64,000 nucleotides of DNA from Cnuibacter physcomitrellae. GTDB lineage: Bacteria; Actinomycetota; Actinomycetes; Actinomycetales; Microbacteriaceae. The first letter of the stretch is position 1; every line of letters starts with the position of its first letter. Under the pieces are notes generated by a model. The model saw nothing but the letters and a program-made list of their open reading frames with translations. It did not search any database and was not told the DNA's origin. Of this stretch, positions 54,807 through 63,641 are shown piece by piece. A program made the translations under genes and the position numbers. Location: NCBI RefSeq assembly GCF_014640535.1, contig NZ_BMHD01000001.1, positions 2,717,474-2,781,473 on the forward strand, read 5' to 3'.

Positions 54807-55937
54807 ATGGGAGCGATGGACGAGCTGATCGGTCCTGAGGTGGTCGACCGCCTCCGGTCCGCCGTGCGCTCGGTGGAGCCGGCGCTCGAGCTCTCGGAGC
54901 TGTCCGACGTCCGGGCCTCCCTCGAGGGGCGTCGTCTCCGAGACCGCGTCGATCTCGTCCGCGACGCGATGCTCGCCGATCTCCCCGGCGGGTTCCCCGC
55001 GGCGCGCCAGGTCGTCGAAGGAGTGCTGTCGGTGCCGGACTTCGAGGGCTGGATGATCTGGCCCGTCACGGAGGTCGTCGCCGCACGTGCGCTGGAGGAC
55101 GGCTCGACGGCCGCTTTCGACGGGGGACTCGACGTCCTGGCGCTGCTGACGACGCGGCTGAGCAGCGAGTTCGCGATCCGCGACATGCTCCTCGCCCGGC
55201 CGGAGCGGGCTCTGGGGATCATCCGCGGCTGGACGGGGCACGAGAACGAGCACGTGAGACGCCTCGCCAGCGAGGGCACGAGGGCCTTCCTGCCGTGGGC
55301 GAAGCGCGTCCCCTGGCTCGTCGCGCATCCGGACGCGACGCAGGGCATCCTCGACGCGCTGCATCGAGACCCGGCCGTGTACGTCCGTCGATCGGTGGCC
55401 AACCATCTCAACGACCTCAGCCGGATCGATCCGGCGCTCGTGACGACGACCGCCCGAGGGTGGGCGGCGGATCCGTCCGCCGACACGCCCTGGGTCATCC
55501 GCCATGGGCTGCGGACGCTGATCAAGAAGGCCGACCCGGACGCCCTGGCGCTGGTGGGCTTCTCCGGCGACAGGCTTCGGGTCGATCGGCCGCAGGTGCA
55601 GGAGACCTTCGTGCGCCTGCACGAGGATGCGCTCACCTTCACCGCGCGGGTCACCAACGACGACGACGAGGATGCGACGGTGGCGATCGACTACTCGATC
55701 GGGTTCCAGCGCTTCAACGGGACTGTCAGCCCGAAGACCTTCAAGCTCGCGTCGCGGAGACTTCGCCCCGGCGAGAGCGTCACCGTCTCGAAGACGCACT
55801 CCTTCCGCCGCATCACCACGCGCACCTACTACCCCGGTCCGCACGTCGTCACCGTCCAGGCCAACGGCGTCCGTTCCGAGGCCGCGCACTTCACCGTGAT
55901 CGACCCGTCCGCGGTCGACCCGTCCGCCGAGCGCTGA
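54807..55937 (+). CDS. AlkC-like DNA alkylation repair protein with C-terminal Ig-like domain
   Basis: A 376-residue protein. Residues 1-240 are HEAT-like helices with the AlkC/AlkD signatures WMIWPVTEVVAARALE, HENEHVRRLASEGTRAFLPWAKRVP and YVRRSVANHLNDLSRIDPALV. The NHLNDLSR motif is characteristic of AlkC. Residues 265-365 form a beta-rich Ig-like domain (VTNDDDEDATVAIDYSIGFQRFNGTVSPKTFKLA in successive parts) as in AlkC proteins that clamp DNA. AlkC removes 3-methyladenine-type lesions from DNA. It is divergent from the MarR gene and shares its operators, so alkylating or electrophilic stress may be the signal. Confidence 0.85.
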   Translation: MGAMDELIGPEVVDRLRSAVRSVEPALELSELSDVRASLEGRRLRDRVDLVRDAMLADLPGGFPAARQVVEGVLSVPDFEGWMIWPVTEVVAARALEDGSTAAFDGGLDVLALLTTRLSSEFAIRDMLLARPERALGIIRGWTGHENEHVRRLASEGTRAFLPWAKRVPWLVAHPDATQGILDALHRDPAVYVRRSVANHLNDLSRIDPALVTTTARGWAADPSADTPWVIRHGLRTLIKKADPDALALVGFSGDRLRVDRPQVQETFVRLHEDALTFTARVTNDDDEDATVAIDYSIGFQRFNGTVSPKTFKLASRRLRPGESVTVSKTHSFRRITTRTYYPGPHVVTVQANGVRSEAAHFTVIDPSAVDPSAER

Positions 55938-55970
55938 GCGCCCCGCGCCCACCCCGCCCGAAGGCCCGGC

Positions 55971-56024
55971 TTTGTCCAGGTTTCCGTCGCGAATCCGGCG
56001 AAAGGCGACGGAAAAGTGGACAAA
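55971..56024. terminator. Nested intergenic inverted repeat (copy E), probable terminator
   Basis: TTTGTCC (55971-55977) pairs with GGACAAA (56018-56024) and TTTCCGTCGC (55981-55990) with GCGACGGAAA (56005-56014), with three-base bulges and a 14-base loop. It lies between convergent stops at 55937 and 56032. Confidence 0.6.
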
Positions 56025-56031
56025 CCCGGGG

Positions 56032-56844
56032 TCAGTACGAGGGGCGCGAGCCGTCGGCAGAGGGGGCGGGGGGCGCGAAGCGGGCGGCGAGGGACTCGGT
56101 CGCGCGGGCGAGGAGGGCGACGTCCGCGCCGACCAGCACGAACGTCGCGCCGGCGTCGATGTACCCCTGCGCCACCGCGGGGTCGAAGGCGTTCACGCCC
56201 ACCGGCTTGCCGGCAGCCAGCACCGCGGCGAACGCCCGGTGCACCGCGGCGACGACGTCTGGATGCGTCTGCTGGCCGAGCAGCCCCATCGACGCCGCGA
56301 GGTCGGCGGGCCCGACGAAGACGCCGTCGATCCCGTCGACCGCGGCGATCTCGCCGGCGACGTCGACCGCCGCCGCGGTCTCGACCTGCACGAACAGCGA
56401 CACGTGCTGGTCGGCGTTCACGAGGTAGTCGTCGACCCGGTTCCAGCGTGCCGACCGTGCGAGGGCCGAGCCCACGCCGCGGACGCCGCGCGGCGGGTAG
56501 CGCACGGCCTCGACGAGCGACGCGGCCTGCTCGGCGGACGACACCATCGGCACGAGCAGGTTCTGCGCACCGAGGTCGAGCACCTGCTTGATGAGCACCG
56601 GATCGCCGATGGGCACCCGCACGACGGGGGTGACCGGATGCGCGGCGACGGTCTGGAGCATCTGCAGCACCGTCTCGAGGCCCTGGGGCGCGTGCTCCAT
56701 GTCGATCATCACCCAGTCGGTGCCCGACCCGGCGACGATCTCGGCGTTGACGGTCGAACCCGAGCAGACCCAGATCCCCGTGAGGGCACGGGGGGAGGCC
56801 GACGTCAGCGCGTCGCGCAGCGTCGGGATCAGATGAAGCGGCAT
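56032..56844 (-). CDS. hpaI: 4-hydroxy-2-oxo-heptane-1,7-dioate aldolase (HpcH/HpaI family)
   Basis: A 270-residue class II pyruvate aldolase. It begins LTGIWVCSGSTVNAEIVAGSGTDWVMIDMEHAPQG (about residues 20-54), with the Glu-His of the metal/active site in DMEHAP. Other key parts are TPVVRVPIGDPVLIKQVLDLGAQNLLVPMVSSAEQA, RGVGSALARSARW, LFVQVETAAAVD (metal Glu) and GIDGVFVGPADLAASMG (metal Asp). It splits the final ring-cleavage product into pyruvate and succinic semialdehyde. It is last in the hpaE-D-H-I order and overlaps hpaH by 16 bases. Confidence 0.9.
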   Translation of the reverse strand: MPLHLIPTLRDALTSASPRALTGIWVCSGSTVNAEIVAGSGTDWVMIDMEHAPQGLETVLQMLQTVAAHPVTPVVRVPIGDPVLIKQVLDLGAQNLLVPMVSSAEQAASLVEAVRYPPRGVRGVGSALARSARWNRVDDYLVNADQHVSLFVQVETAAAVDVAGEIAAVDGIDGVFVGPADLAASMGLLGQQTHPDVVAAVHRAFAAVLAAGKPVGVNAFDPAVAQGYIDAGATFVLVGADVALLARATESLAARFAPPAPSADGSRPSY

Positions 56845-57617
56845 GTGATCGTCCCCAGGTCGCGGTAGTCGGCCAGCACGGTGTCCCCAGGATGCACCCA
56901 CATCGGCCGCGTGAACGACCCGGCGAGGACGATCTCGCCCGCCTCGAGCCGGTCGCCGTGCTGGGCGAGCTTGTTCGCGAGCCACGCCACCCCGGTGGCG
57001 GGGTGGTTGAGGACCGCGGCGGCGACGCCGGACTCCTCGATCACCTCGTTGCGGTAGAGCAGCGCCGAGACCCAGCGCAGGTCGACCGCATCCGGAGCGA
57101 CGGGGTTGCCGCCGTAGACCATGCCCCCGAGGGCGGCGTTGTCGCTGATGGTGTCGACGATCGTGCGCCCCTCCATCTCGAGCCGCGAGGAGAGGATCTC
57201 GAGGGCGGGCACGACGTACTCAGTCGCGCGCAGCACATCGAACACCGTCACGGAGGGGCCCTCGAGCGGCGCGGAGAGCACGAAGGCGAGCTCGACCTCG
57301 ATCCGCACGTTGGAGAACCGCGAGTGCTCGATGACCGCGCCGTTCTCGAACACCTGGTCGGCGAAGATCGCGCCGTAGTCGGGTTCGGTGATGCCCGTCG
57401 CGGCCTGCATGACCTTCGACGTGAGACCGATCTTGCGGCCCACCAGCCGTCGTCCGGCCGCGACGCCGCGGCGGCGCCACTCGTTCTGCACCGCGTAGGA
57501 ATCCTCGACGGTCATGTCGGGGTAGCGGGAGGTGAGCCGGGGCACGGTGGTGCGGTCGCGCTCGGCGGCGGCGAGCTCGTCGGCGATGGCGGTGATCTGG
57601 GAAGCGGAGAGCGCCAT
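56829..57617 (-). CDS. hpaH: 2-oxo-hept-3-ene-1,7-dioate hydratase
   Basis: A 262-residue hydratase of the fumarylacetoacetase-like fold. It shows [44 protein letters not shown] (about residues 42-85), the signature of HpaH/MhpD-type enzymes. The metal ligands are in [12 protein letters not shown] (Glu pair) and [15 protein letters not shown], and [12 protein letters not shown] and [18 protein letters not shown] follow. It adds water to the 2-oxo-3-ene diacid before aldol cleavage by HpaI. The ATG overlaps the hpaD stop by one base and its end overlaps hpaI. Confidence 0.9.
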   Translation of the reverse strand: MALSASQITAIADELAAAERDRTTVPRLTSRYPDMTVEDSYAVQNEWRRRGVAAGRRLVGRKIGLTSKVMQAATGITEPDYGAIFADQVFENGAVIEHSRFSNVRIEVELAFVLSAPLEGPSVTVFDVLRATEYVVPALEILSSRLEMEGRTIVDTISDNAALGGMVYGGNPVAPDAVDLRWVSALLYRNEVIEESGVAAAVLNHPATGVAWLANKLAQHGDRLEAGEIVLAGSFTRPMWVHPGDTVLADYRDLGTITCRFI

Positions 57618-58777
57618 CAGAGCTGGTTCCCCAGCTTGTACTCGCCCTGCTTCCACTCCGGCAGATCGGCCGGGTCGTCGTCGGGTCGGGTGTAGGAGAA
57701 TCCGTCGGCGCCGATGGTGACCGCCATCTCGCTCGAGTCGGTCCGCGCGACCACGGGCTGGGGGTTGCCGTCGAGGTCGAGCACGAGCGATCCGTCGGTG
57801 TACCAGGACGGCACGACGGGGTTCCCCCACCAGTCGCGGCGCTGGTTGTCGTGGACGTCCCAGGTGATGACGGGGTTGTCGGGGTCGCCCGTGTAGTAGT
57901 CCTGCGTGTAGACCTCGACACGGTGCCCGTCAGGGTCGCGGAGGTAGAGGTAGAAGGCGTTCGAGACCCCGTGGCGTCCAGGTCCGCGCTCGATCGCGTC
58001 CGAGCGGCGCAGCGCGCCGAGCTTGTCGCAGATCGACAGGATGTTGTGCTTCTCGTGGGTGGCGAAGCACACGTGGTGCATGCGCGGGCCGTCGCCGCCC
58101 GTCATCGCGGTGTCGTGGACGGTGGGCTTGCGGCGCATCCACGCTGCGTACACGGTGCCCTCGTCGTCCTGGATGTCCTCCGTCACCCGGAAGCCGAGGT
58201 CCTGCATGTAGCGCACGGCGCGCGGCACGTCGGGCGTGATCTGGTTGAAGTGGTCGAGCCGGACGAGCTCGCCGGGGATGTGCAGGTCGTAGCGCCAGCT
58301 CATCCTCTCGACGTGGTCGGTGGCGTGGAAGAACTCGTACGGGAAGCCGAGCGGATCGACCACGCGCACCGAGTCGCCGATGCCCTTGACGAAGCCGTCG
58401 GGGTTGCGCCGGACCTCGCAGCCGAGCTCGCCGAAGAACTCCACCGCCCGGTCGAGGTCCTCCGCCGCACGCACGCGGTACGAGAAGGCGGCGACGGCCG
58501 CGACGTCGCCCTTCCGCAGCACGAGGTTGTGGTGGATGAACTCCTCGGTCGAGCGGAGGTAGATCGCCTCGTCGTCCTCCTCGGTGACGTACAGACCGAG
58601 GATGTCGACGTAGAACTGCCGCGACGCGGCGAGGTCGGTGACGACGAGCTCCATGTACGCGCAGCGCAGCACGTCGGGCGGCGTGGCCGTCGGCGTCGGG
58701 AAGGCGTTCGCCGCGGAGATGGGCGCCTCCTGGCTGGTGTAGTACCCGGCGGAGGTGAGGGTCTTGTCGGTGCTCAT
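57617..58777 (-). CDS. hpaD: 3,4-dihydroxyphenylacetate 2,3-dioxygenase (extradiol, VOC type)
   Basis: A 386-residue ring-cleavage dioxygenase of the type I extradiol group, the size of the Brevibacterium/Arthrobacter homoprotocatechuate enzymes. Metal ligands are His in VRLDHFNQITPD (about residue 170), His in PRMHHVCFATHEKHN (about 228) and Glu in GHRVEVYTQDYYTGDPDN (about 280). The first VOC half begins RCAYMELVVTDLAASRQFYVDILGL. The C-terminus with RRDWWGNPVVPSWY lids the active site. It opens the ring of homoprotocatechuate. It lies between hpaE and hpaH in one operon. Confidence 0.92.
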   Translation of the reverse strand: MSTDKTLTSAGYYTSQEAPISAANAFPTPTATPPDVLRCAYMELVVTDLAASRQFYVDILGLYVTEEDDEAIYLRSTEEFIHHNLVLRKGDVAAVAAFSYRVRAAEDLDRAVEFFGELGCEVRRNPDGFVKGIGDSVRVVDPLGFPYEFFHATDHVERMSWRYDLHIPGELVRLDHFNQITPDVPRAVRYMQDLGFRVTEDIQDDEGTVYAAWMRRKPTVHDTAMTGGDGPRMHHVCFATHEKHNILSICDKLGALRRSDAIERGPGRHGVSNAFYLYLRDPDGHRVEVYTQDYYTGDPDNPVITWDVHDNQRRDWWGNPVVPSWYTDGSLVLDLDGNPQPVVARTDSSEMAVTIGADGFSYTRPDDDPADLPEWKQGEYKLGNQL

Positions 58778-58815
58778 GGATGCGCGTCCTTGCGTCGTGG
58801 AGAGGGGTGCCGGTT

Positions 58816-60372
58816 TCAGTTGTCGGAGTCCTCGGTCGCCTCCTCGAGCTCCTCGCGGGACTCGGGGGTGATCGGGGCGGACTTGCCGAAGGTGGGGTTG
58901 TGCACCTTGCCGAGGGTGATGTGCACCGCCTGCTGGTCGGTGTAGAAGTCGATGGAGCGGTAGCCGCCCTCGTGGCCGAGGCCCGAGGCCTTCACCCCGC
59001 CGAAGGGCGTGCGGAGGTCGCGCACGTTGTTGCTGTTCAGCCACACCATGCCGGCCTCGATGGCCTGTGCGAAGTTGTGCGACCGCTTGAGGTCGTTCGT
59101 CCAGACGTAGGCGGCGAGGCCGTAGCGCACGCCGTTGGCGAGCTCGAGGGCCTCCTCCTCCGTGTCGAACGGGGTGATCGCGACGACCGGGCCGAAGATC
59201 TCCTCCTGGAAGATCCGCGCCTCCTTCGGGACGTCGGCGAACACCGTCGGTGCGACGTAGTTGCCGGTGGGGAAGCCCTCGGGCCGGCCGCCGCCGGCGA
59301 CGAGGCGGCCCTCGCCCTTGCCGATCTCGACGTAGCTCATGACCTTCTCGTAGTGCTCCGGATGCACCAGCGCACCGACCTCGGTGGCCGGATCCTGGGG
59401 GTCGCCGACCACGACGCGCTTCGCCTGCTCGGCGTAGCGCTCGACGAACTCGTCGTAGATCGGGCGCTCGACGAGGATGCGGCTGCCCGCGGTGCAGCGC
59501 TCGCCGTTCAGGGAGAAGACGCCGAAGATCGTGGCGTCGATGGCGGCCTCGAGGTCCGCGTCCGCGAACACGATGGCGGGGCTCTTGCCGCCGAGCTCCA
59601 TCGACAGCCCCTTGAGGTAGGGCGCGGCGTTGGCGAAGATGATCTGCCCGGTCCGGCTCTCGCCGGTGAAGGAGATGAGCGGGACGTCGGGGTGCTTCAC
59701 CAGCGCGTCGCCCGCATCCTCGCCGAGGCCGTTGACGAGGTTGAACACACCCTCGGGCAGTCCGGCCTCCTCGAAGATCCCGGCCCAGAGCGACGCCGAG
59801 AGCGGCGTGAACTCGGCGGGCTTCAGCACGACGGTGTTGCCCGTGGCGAGCGCCGGGCCGAGCTTCCACGACTCGAGCATGAACGGCGTGTTCCACGGCG
59901 TGATGAGCCCGGCGACGCCGATCGGCTTGCGGTTGACGTAGTTCATCTGCCGCCCGGGCACCTTGAACGCGTCGTCGGCCTGGGCGACGATCAGGTCGGC
60001 GAAGAAGCGGAAGTTCTCGGCGGCGCGTCGCGCCTGGCCGAGCGCCTGCGTGATCGGCAGCCCCGAGTCGAAGCTCTCCAGCTCGGCCAGGCGCGCGTCG
60101 CGCGACTCGACGATGTCGGCGATGCGGTGCAGGATGCGCGCACGCTCGCGGGGGAGCATCCGCGGCCACGGCCCGTTCACGAAGGCCTCACGGGCGGCGG
60201 CCACGGCGAGGTCGATGTCGTCCTTCTTGCCCGCCGCCGCACGCAGGTACGTCTCGTTCGTCACCGGATCGAGCACCTCGAAGGTGTCGCCGTCGACCGA
60301 GTCGACGAACCGGCCGCCGATGTAGTGCTGGATGTGGTCGGGCAGATCGGCGGGGATGTGTCGGGTGGTCAT
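58816..60372 (-). CDS. hpaE: 5-carboxymethyl-2-hydroxymuconate semialdehyde dehydrogenase
   Basis: A 518-residue NAD-dependent aldehyde dehydrogenase. It shows LITPWNTPFMLESWKLGPALATGNTVVLKPAE (coenzyme site, in successive parts about residues 155-187) and ISFTGESRTGQIIF. The catalytic Glu is in LSMELGGKSPAIVF (about 265) and the catalytic Cys in NGERCTAGSRILVE (about 298). FQEEIFGPVVAITPF also matches. Its position first in hpaE-D-H-I and the close match to HpaE-type sequences support the name. The promoter carries a 14-base palindrome overlapping the -10 element. A 30-residue acidic C-terminal tail extends beyond the usual length. Confidence 0.9.
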   Translation of the reverse strand: MTTRHIPADLPDHIQHYIGGRFVDSVDGDTFEVLDPVTNETYLRAAAGKKDDIDLAVAAAREAFVNGPWPRMLPRERARILHRIADIVESRDARLAELESFDSGLPITQALGQARRAAENFRFFADLIVAQADDAFKVPGRQMNYVNRKPIGVAGLITPWNTPFMLESWKLGPALATGNTVVLKPAEFTPLSASLWAGIFEEAGLPEGVFNLVNGLGEDAGDALVKHPDVPLISFTGESRTGQIIFANAAPYLKGLSMELGGKSPAIVFADADLEAAIDATIFGVFSLNGERCTAGSRILVERPIYDEFVERYAEQAKRVVVGDPQDPATEVGALVHPEHYEKVMSYVEIGKGEGRLVAGGGRPEGFPTGNYVAPTVFADVPKEARIFQEEIFGPVVAITPFDTEEEALELANGVRYGLAAYVWTNDLKRSHNFAQAIEAGMVWLNSNNVRDLRTPFGGVKASGLGHEGGYRSIDFYTDQQAVHITLGKVHNPTFGKSAPITPESREELEEATEDSDN

Positions 60373-60426
60373 GGCGCGGATCCCTTCTGAGGACGGCGGG
60401 CTGCTCTGCCGAAGCCGTCTGTGTTA

Positions 60427-60456
60427 GATCGTATACGATCCGCGTGGAGCGATCAA
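60427..60456 (-). promoter_or_regulatory. hpaE promoter with GntR-type operator
   Basis: GATCGTATACGATC (60427-60440) is a perfect 14-base palindrome containing the T-N-GT-N2-AC-N-A pattern of FadR/GntR regulators. On the minus strand TTGATC (60456-60451) and TACGAT (60433-60428), 17 bases apart, form the promoter, so the operator covers the -10. The GntR protein at 62961 is the likely binder. Confidence 0.7.
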
Positions 60457-60484
60457 GGGATGCCGGTGACGAGGGCGGGTCACG

Positions 60485-61483
60485 TCATGGGGACGAGGGC
60501 TCCCGTGGAGGTGAGGCGAACGTCGAGAGCAGGGGGACTCCGAGGGCGAGGCCGACGAACCCCGCGATGAGCTTGTCCAGGACGGAGGCGGTGAGGTTGG
60601 ACGAGGCCACGGCGAGCACGAGGTTCTCGCCGACGGTCTGGAAGCGATCGGTCAGGGAGTTCGCCGCGACGTGCGAGCTGTATCCCTCGAAGACGGCGGC
60701 GGTGATCGGCACCGCGACGATCGTGCACGCCAGGGCGACGACGACGCTCAGCAGCAGGAATCGCGGCAGGCTTCGGGCGAGGCCCCACCGCCGGGCACCG
60801 TACCCCCAGATCAGCGCGCCGACGATCGCTACGGGGGTGAACGGGAGGCCCGCCGAGGTGCCATGCAGGGGAACAGCGGCGAACTGGGTCACGACGGCGG
60901 TGGCCACGGCGTACCAGGGGCCGAGGGCTATGGCGACGACGGCCGTGCCGATCATGTCGAGGAAGAGAGGGAGCTCGAGCCAGATCACGAGCTCCCCGCC
61001 GACGAGGTTCACCGCGATGGCGGCGAGGAGCGTCGCCGCGACGAGCAGGAGGCGCTGCCTCCCGGTCCAGGTCGGAGCGGCCCGGCCGGCAGGCGCGGGC
61101 GGCGAGGGAGGCGTCGGCTGAGGTCCGGCGACCGAGTCGGACGGGGCGCTCCGCGAGGGGGAGCGAGCGACGGCCGGTCGGGTCGTGGTGCAGCGCTCAC
61201 GCCAGCCTTCGGCGTCCTCGGGGCTGACCCCGAGGCTCAGGACGATGTCGACCACGAGGTCGGGGTTCAGTCTCGTCCGCCCGGGACGGAAGGCGTCGTA
61301 GACCGTGGACCTGGAGACCTCGAAGCCCGCACCGCCGGACCGCTCCGCGCGGAGCCGCGAGATCCTCGCCGCGATCTCCGCATAGGTGACAGCGCCCGCC
61401 TGCTCGCGGAGTGCCTGCAGGCCCTCGGCGATCGATGGCTCAGCCACCTCACGGTGTGTGCTCGCAGCTTCAGGGCCCTTCAC
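60485..61483 (-). CDS. Helix-turn-helix protein fused to a polytopic membrane domain
   Basis: A 332-residue protein of unusual build. The N-terminal part has YAEIAARISRLRAERSGG and EVSRSTVYDAFRPGRTRLNP, then VVDIVLSLGVSPEDAEGWRERC (about residues 33-98), like the XRE-type domains of actinobacterial signalling proteins. A Pro/Ser/Ala linker leads to about six membrane spans from residue 145 on, with WLELPLFLDMIGTAVVAIALGPW resembling ECF transporter S-components. The start GTG at 61483 follows CGGAGGAA. It is divergent from the surface protein gene at 61692 and probably senses something in the membrane to control transcription. Confidence 0.75.
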   Translation of the reverse strand: MKGPEAASTHREVAEPSIAEGLQALREQAGAVTYAEIAARISRLRAERSGGAGFEVSRSTVYDAFRPGRTRLNPDLVVDIVLSLGVSPEDAEGWRERCTTTRPAVARSPSRSAPSDSVAGPQPTPPSPPAPAGRAAPTWTGRQRLLLVAATLLAAIAVNLVGGELVIWLELPLFLDMIGTAVVAIALGPWYAVATAVVTQFAAVPLHGTSAGLPFTPVAIVGALIWGYGARRWGLARSLPRFLLLSVVVALACTIVAVPITAAVFEGYSSHVAANSLTDRFQTVGENLVLAVASSNLTASVLDKLIAGFVGLALGVPLLSTFASPPREPSSP

Positions 61484-61691
61484 GCTTCCTCCGACGTCGA
61501 CTGTCCTGGAGACATCCTCGCGTACCTCGACGCGAGCCCGGACGACCCCGATCAGGGAGCGCTGTCCGGGCTTGTATGGGAATCGACTCTCGCGGGGGAA
61601 CGAGTCGAGCGGGTGGATACAGTCGGCTCGGGACCGGGTCTGCCCCGCTGCCGCTGCGTCCCGCACCGACACCCGTACAGGAGACAGACCC

Positions 61692-62930
61692 ATGTCACAG
61701 CAGTCCTTCTCACGCGCCCGGCATCGCGTCGGCGCCGTGCTCTCAGCCGTCGCGCTGACGGCGGCCCTGGCCATCGGCACGCCGCTGGCCGCATCCGCGG
61801 AGGATCTCGGACTGCCGTCGACCGGCACGGTCGAGAGGGTCCCCGCCGCCCCGGTGATCGGCGGGATCGCCATCGGGAAGAGCACGGCATCCATCGAGGT
61901 CAGGGCCGGTGCGGCCTCCGACTCGGAGGACGGCGGCCCGGTCGACACGTTCGAGGCCGCCATCACGCGCGACTCCACGGGGGAGACCACCACGCAGCAG
62001 AGGGGGACGCCCGGGAGCTTCGACTTCACGGACCTGGCTCCGGGCCTCTATCGAGTGGTCGTCACCGCCTACGGCCCCGGCGGCGACGCCGCGGTGACCG
62101 GGTATGGATTCGTCATCCCGGACACGGTCAGTGCGCCCCTCATCGATGCGGTCGACGCCGGGTGGTCGGGAGTCACCCTGAGCGTGAGGAACGTCAACGA
62201 CGCGATCCCGGCCCAGCCCGGACCGACGGAGAGGGCCTCGATCAGCTACCGGCTCATCCTGGACGACGGGGTGGACGTCTACGAGACCGCGAGCTCGGCG
62301 ATCGACGGCACCATCGGCTACGCCAACGGTCTGAAGCCAGACACGACGTACACGGCGACTCTGACGGTCAGCTACTTCAGCCCCTCAGCCGGATGGTTCG
62401 GAACCAGCGAGCCCGCGATCACCACGTTCACGACCCGCACCGGCACGGACCCGGTACCCACGGCACCGCGGGCGCCGCTGCCCGAGAACCTCACGGAGGA
62501 GCTCCGAGGGGGGATCGGCGTCCCCCCGTCCGCCGTGGCGGGAGGAACCGTCACGGTGAACGTCGGCGAGCTGGCCGCGCCGGGGGAGCCGGTCAACGGC
62601 TGGCTGTTCTCCACGCCCACGCCGCTCGGCACCGAGGTGGTGGATGCGGCGGGGAACGTCACGTTCGCCCTCCCGGCGGACATCCCCGCGGGTGCCCACC
62701 GGCTCGCCGTCACCGACTCCGAGGACAACCTCCTCGGGTGGAACGACATCCAGGTCGCCGCTGCGGCGTCCGGGACGAGCCCGGCAGGCCCTGCCGGCGA
62801 GGAGAAGCCGTCGACGACGCTCGCCGAGACGGGGGCGGAGGTCCCCGTGGCGCTCGCCGGAGCCGCCCTGCTGCTCCTCCTCGCCGGAGGCGTGATCAGG
62901 GCCGGTCGAGGTCGAGCGCGTCGGGTGTGA
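61692..62930 (+). CDS. Sortase-anchored surface protein with fibronectin-like repeats
   Basis: A 412-residue secreted protein. A long signal peptide (HRVGAVLSAVALTAALAIGTPLAASA) ends at about residue 35. Two beta-sandwich-like units follow: about 55-140 (APVIGGIAIGKSTASIEVRAGAA to AVTGYGFVIPD) and about 145-250 (APLIDAVDAGWSGVTLSV to AITTFTTRTG), reminiscent of fibronectin type III domains. The next part, about 265-365, is another beta domain ending WNDIQVAAA. The C-terminus has LAETG (about 377-381), a hydrophobic span and RGRARR, the class E (LAXTG) cell-wall sorting signal of high-GC actinobacteria. The ligand or partner is unknown. Confidence 0.85.
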   Translation: MSQQSFSRARHRVGAVLSAVALTAALAIGTPLAASAEDLGLPSTGTVERVPAAPVIGGIAIGKSTASIEVRAGAASDSEDGGPVDTFEAAITRDSTGETTTQQRGTPGSFDFTDLAPGLYRVVVTAYGPGGDAAVTGYGFVIPDTVSAPLIDAVDAGWSGVTLSVRNVNDAIPAQPGPTERASISYRLILDDGVDVYETASSAIDGTIGYANGLKPDTTYTATLTVSYFSPSAGWFGTSEPAITTFTTRTGTDPVPTAPRAPLPENLTEELRGGIGVPPSAVAGGTVTVNVGELAAPGEPVNGWLFSTPTPLGTEVVDAAGNVTFALPADIPAGAHRLAVTDSEDNLLGWNDIQVAAAASGTSPAGPAGEEKPSTTLAETGAEVPVALAGAALLLLLAGGVIRAGRGRARRV

Positions 62931-62960
62931 GCCCGGTCGTCGCGGCGGCGATCGTCCTGA

Positions 62961-63641
62961 CTAGGAGCCGGGGTGCTCGCCGCCGTGGCGCGCGGCGATG
63001 AACGCGTCCATCGTGCGCCAGCGGTGGCGGCGGGCGGCGAGCTCGATGTCGAGCGGATCGGCGCCGTCGCGGATGAGGTCGAGGATCTCGACGTGCTCGT
63101 CGACGGAGTGGGTCGCGCGTCCGGGCACGAACGCGAACGTCGAGTCGCGGATCCCGGCGAGCCGCCCCCAGCCCCGGTGCACGAGGTCGAGGACGTGCGG
63201 GTTGGGGCACGGCTCGTAGAGCACCGAGTGGAACTCCTGGTTGAGGCGGGTGAACTCGTGCGGATCTAAGTCGTCGAGGAGGGCGTGCATCCGCTCGTTC
63301 ACCGCCGAGGCCCGATCGAGGTCGGCCGGGTGCAGCAGGGGGCTCGACAGCGCCGTGGCGAGGCCCTCGACGAGTCCGAGGGTCTGCATCGTGTGGACGT
63401 ACTCGCTCTCGTCGATGAGGGCGACGCGCGCCCCCACGTTGCGCTCGAACGAGACGAGCCCCTCCGCCTCGAGGCGGCGGATCGCCTCGCGCACGGGCAC
63501 GACGCTGATGTCGAGGGCGTCGGCGATGGTCTGGAGCACGAGACGGAACCCCGGCTGGTACTCATGGGCGAGGATGCGCTCGCGGATCCAGGCGTACGCC
63601 TGCTCCGACTTGCTGCCCGCGGGCGCCGTCTCGAGGCTCAT
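62961..63641 (-). CDS. GntR family (FCD-type) transcriptional regulator
   Basis: A 226-residue regulator. The N-terminal winged helix runs AYAWIRERILAHEYQPGFRLVLQTIADALDISVVPVREAIRRLEAEGLVSFERNVGARVA in consecutive parts (about residues 15-75). The C-terminal FCD domain is helical with His residues for a metal site (RLNQEFHSVLYEP; SVDEHVEIL; ARRHRWRTM). It fits the palindrome GATCGTATACGATC in front of hpaE. Its ATG overlaps the stop of the RraA-like gene by four bases, so regulator and RraA-like gene are co-transcribed, with the hpaE operon as a further target. Confidence 0.88.
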   Translation of the reverse strand: MSLETAPAGSKSEQAYAWIRERILAHEYQPGFRLVLQTIADALDISVVPVREAIRRLEAEGLVSFERNVGARVALIDESEYVHTMQTLGLVEGLATALSSPLLHPADLDRASAVNERMHALLDDLDPHEFTRLNQEFHSVLYEPCPNPHVLDLVHRGWGRLAGIRDSTFAFVPGRATHSVDEHVEILDLIRDGADPLDIELAARRHRWRTMDAFIAARHGGEHPGS

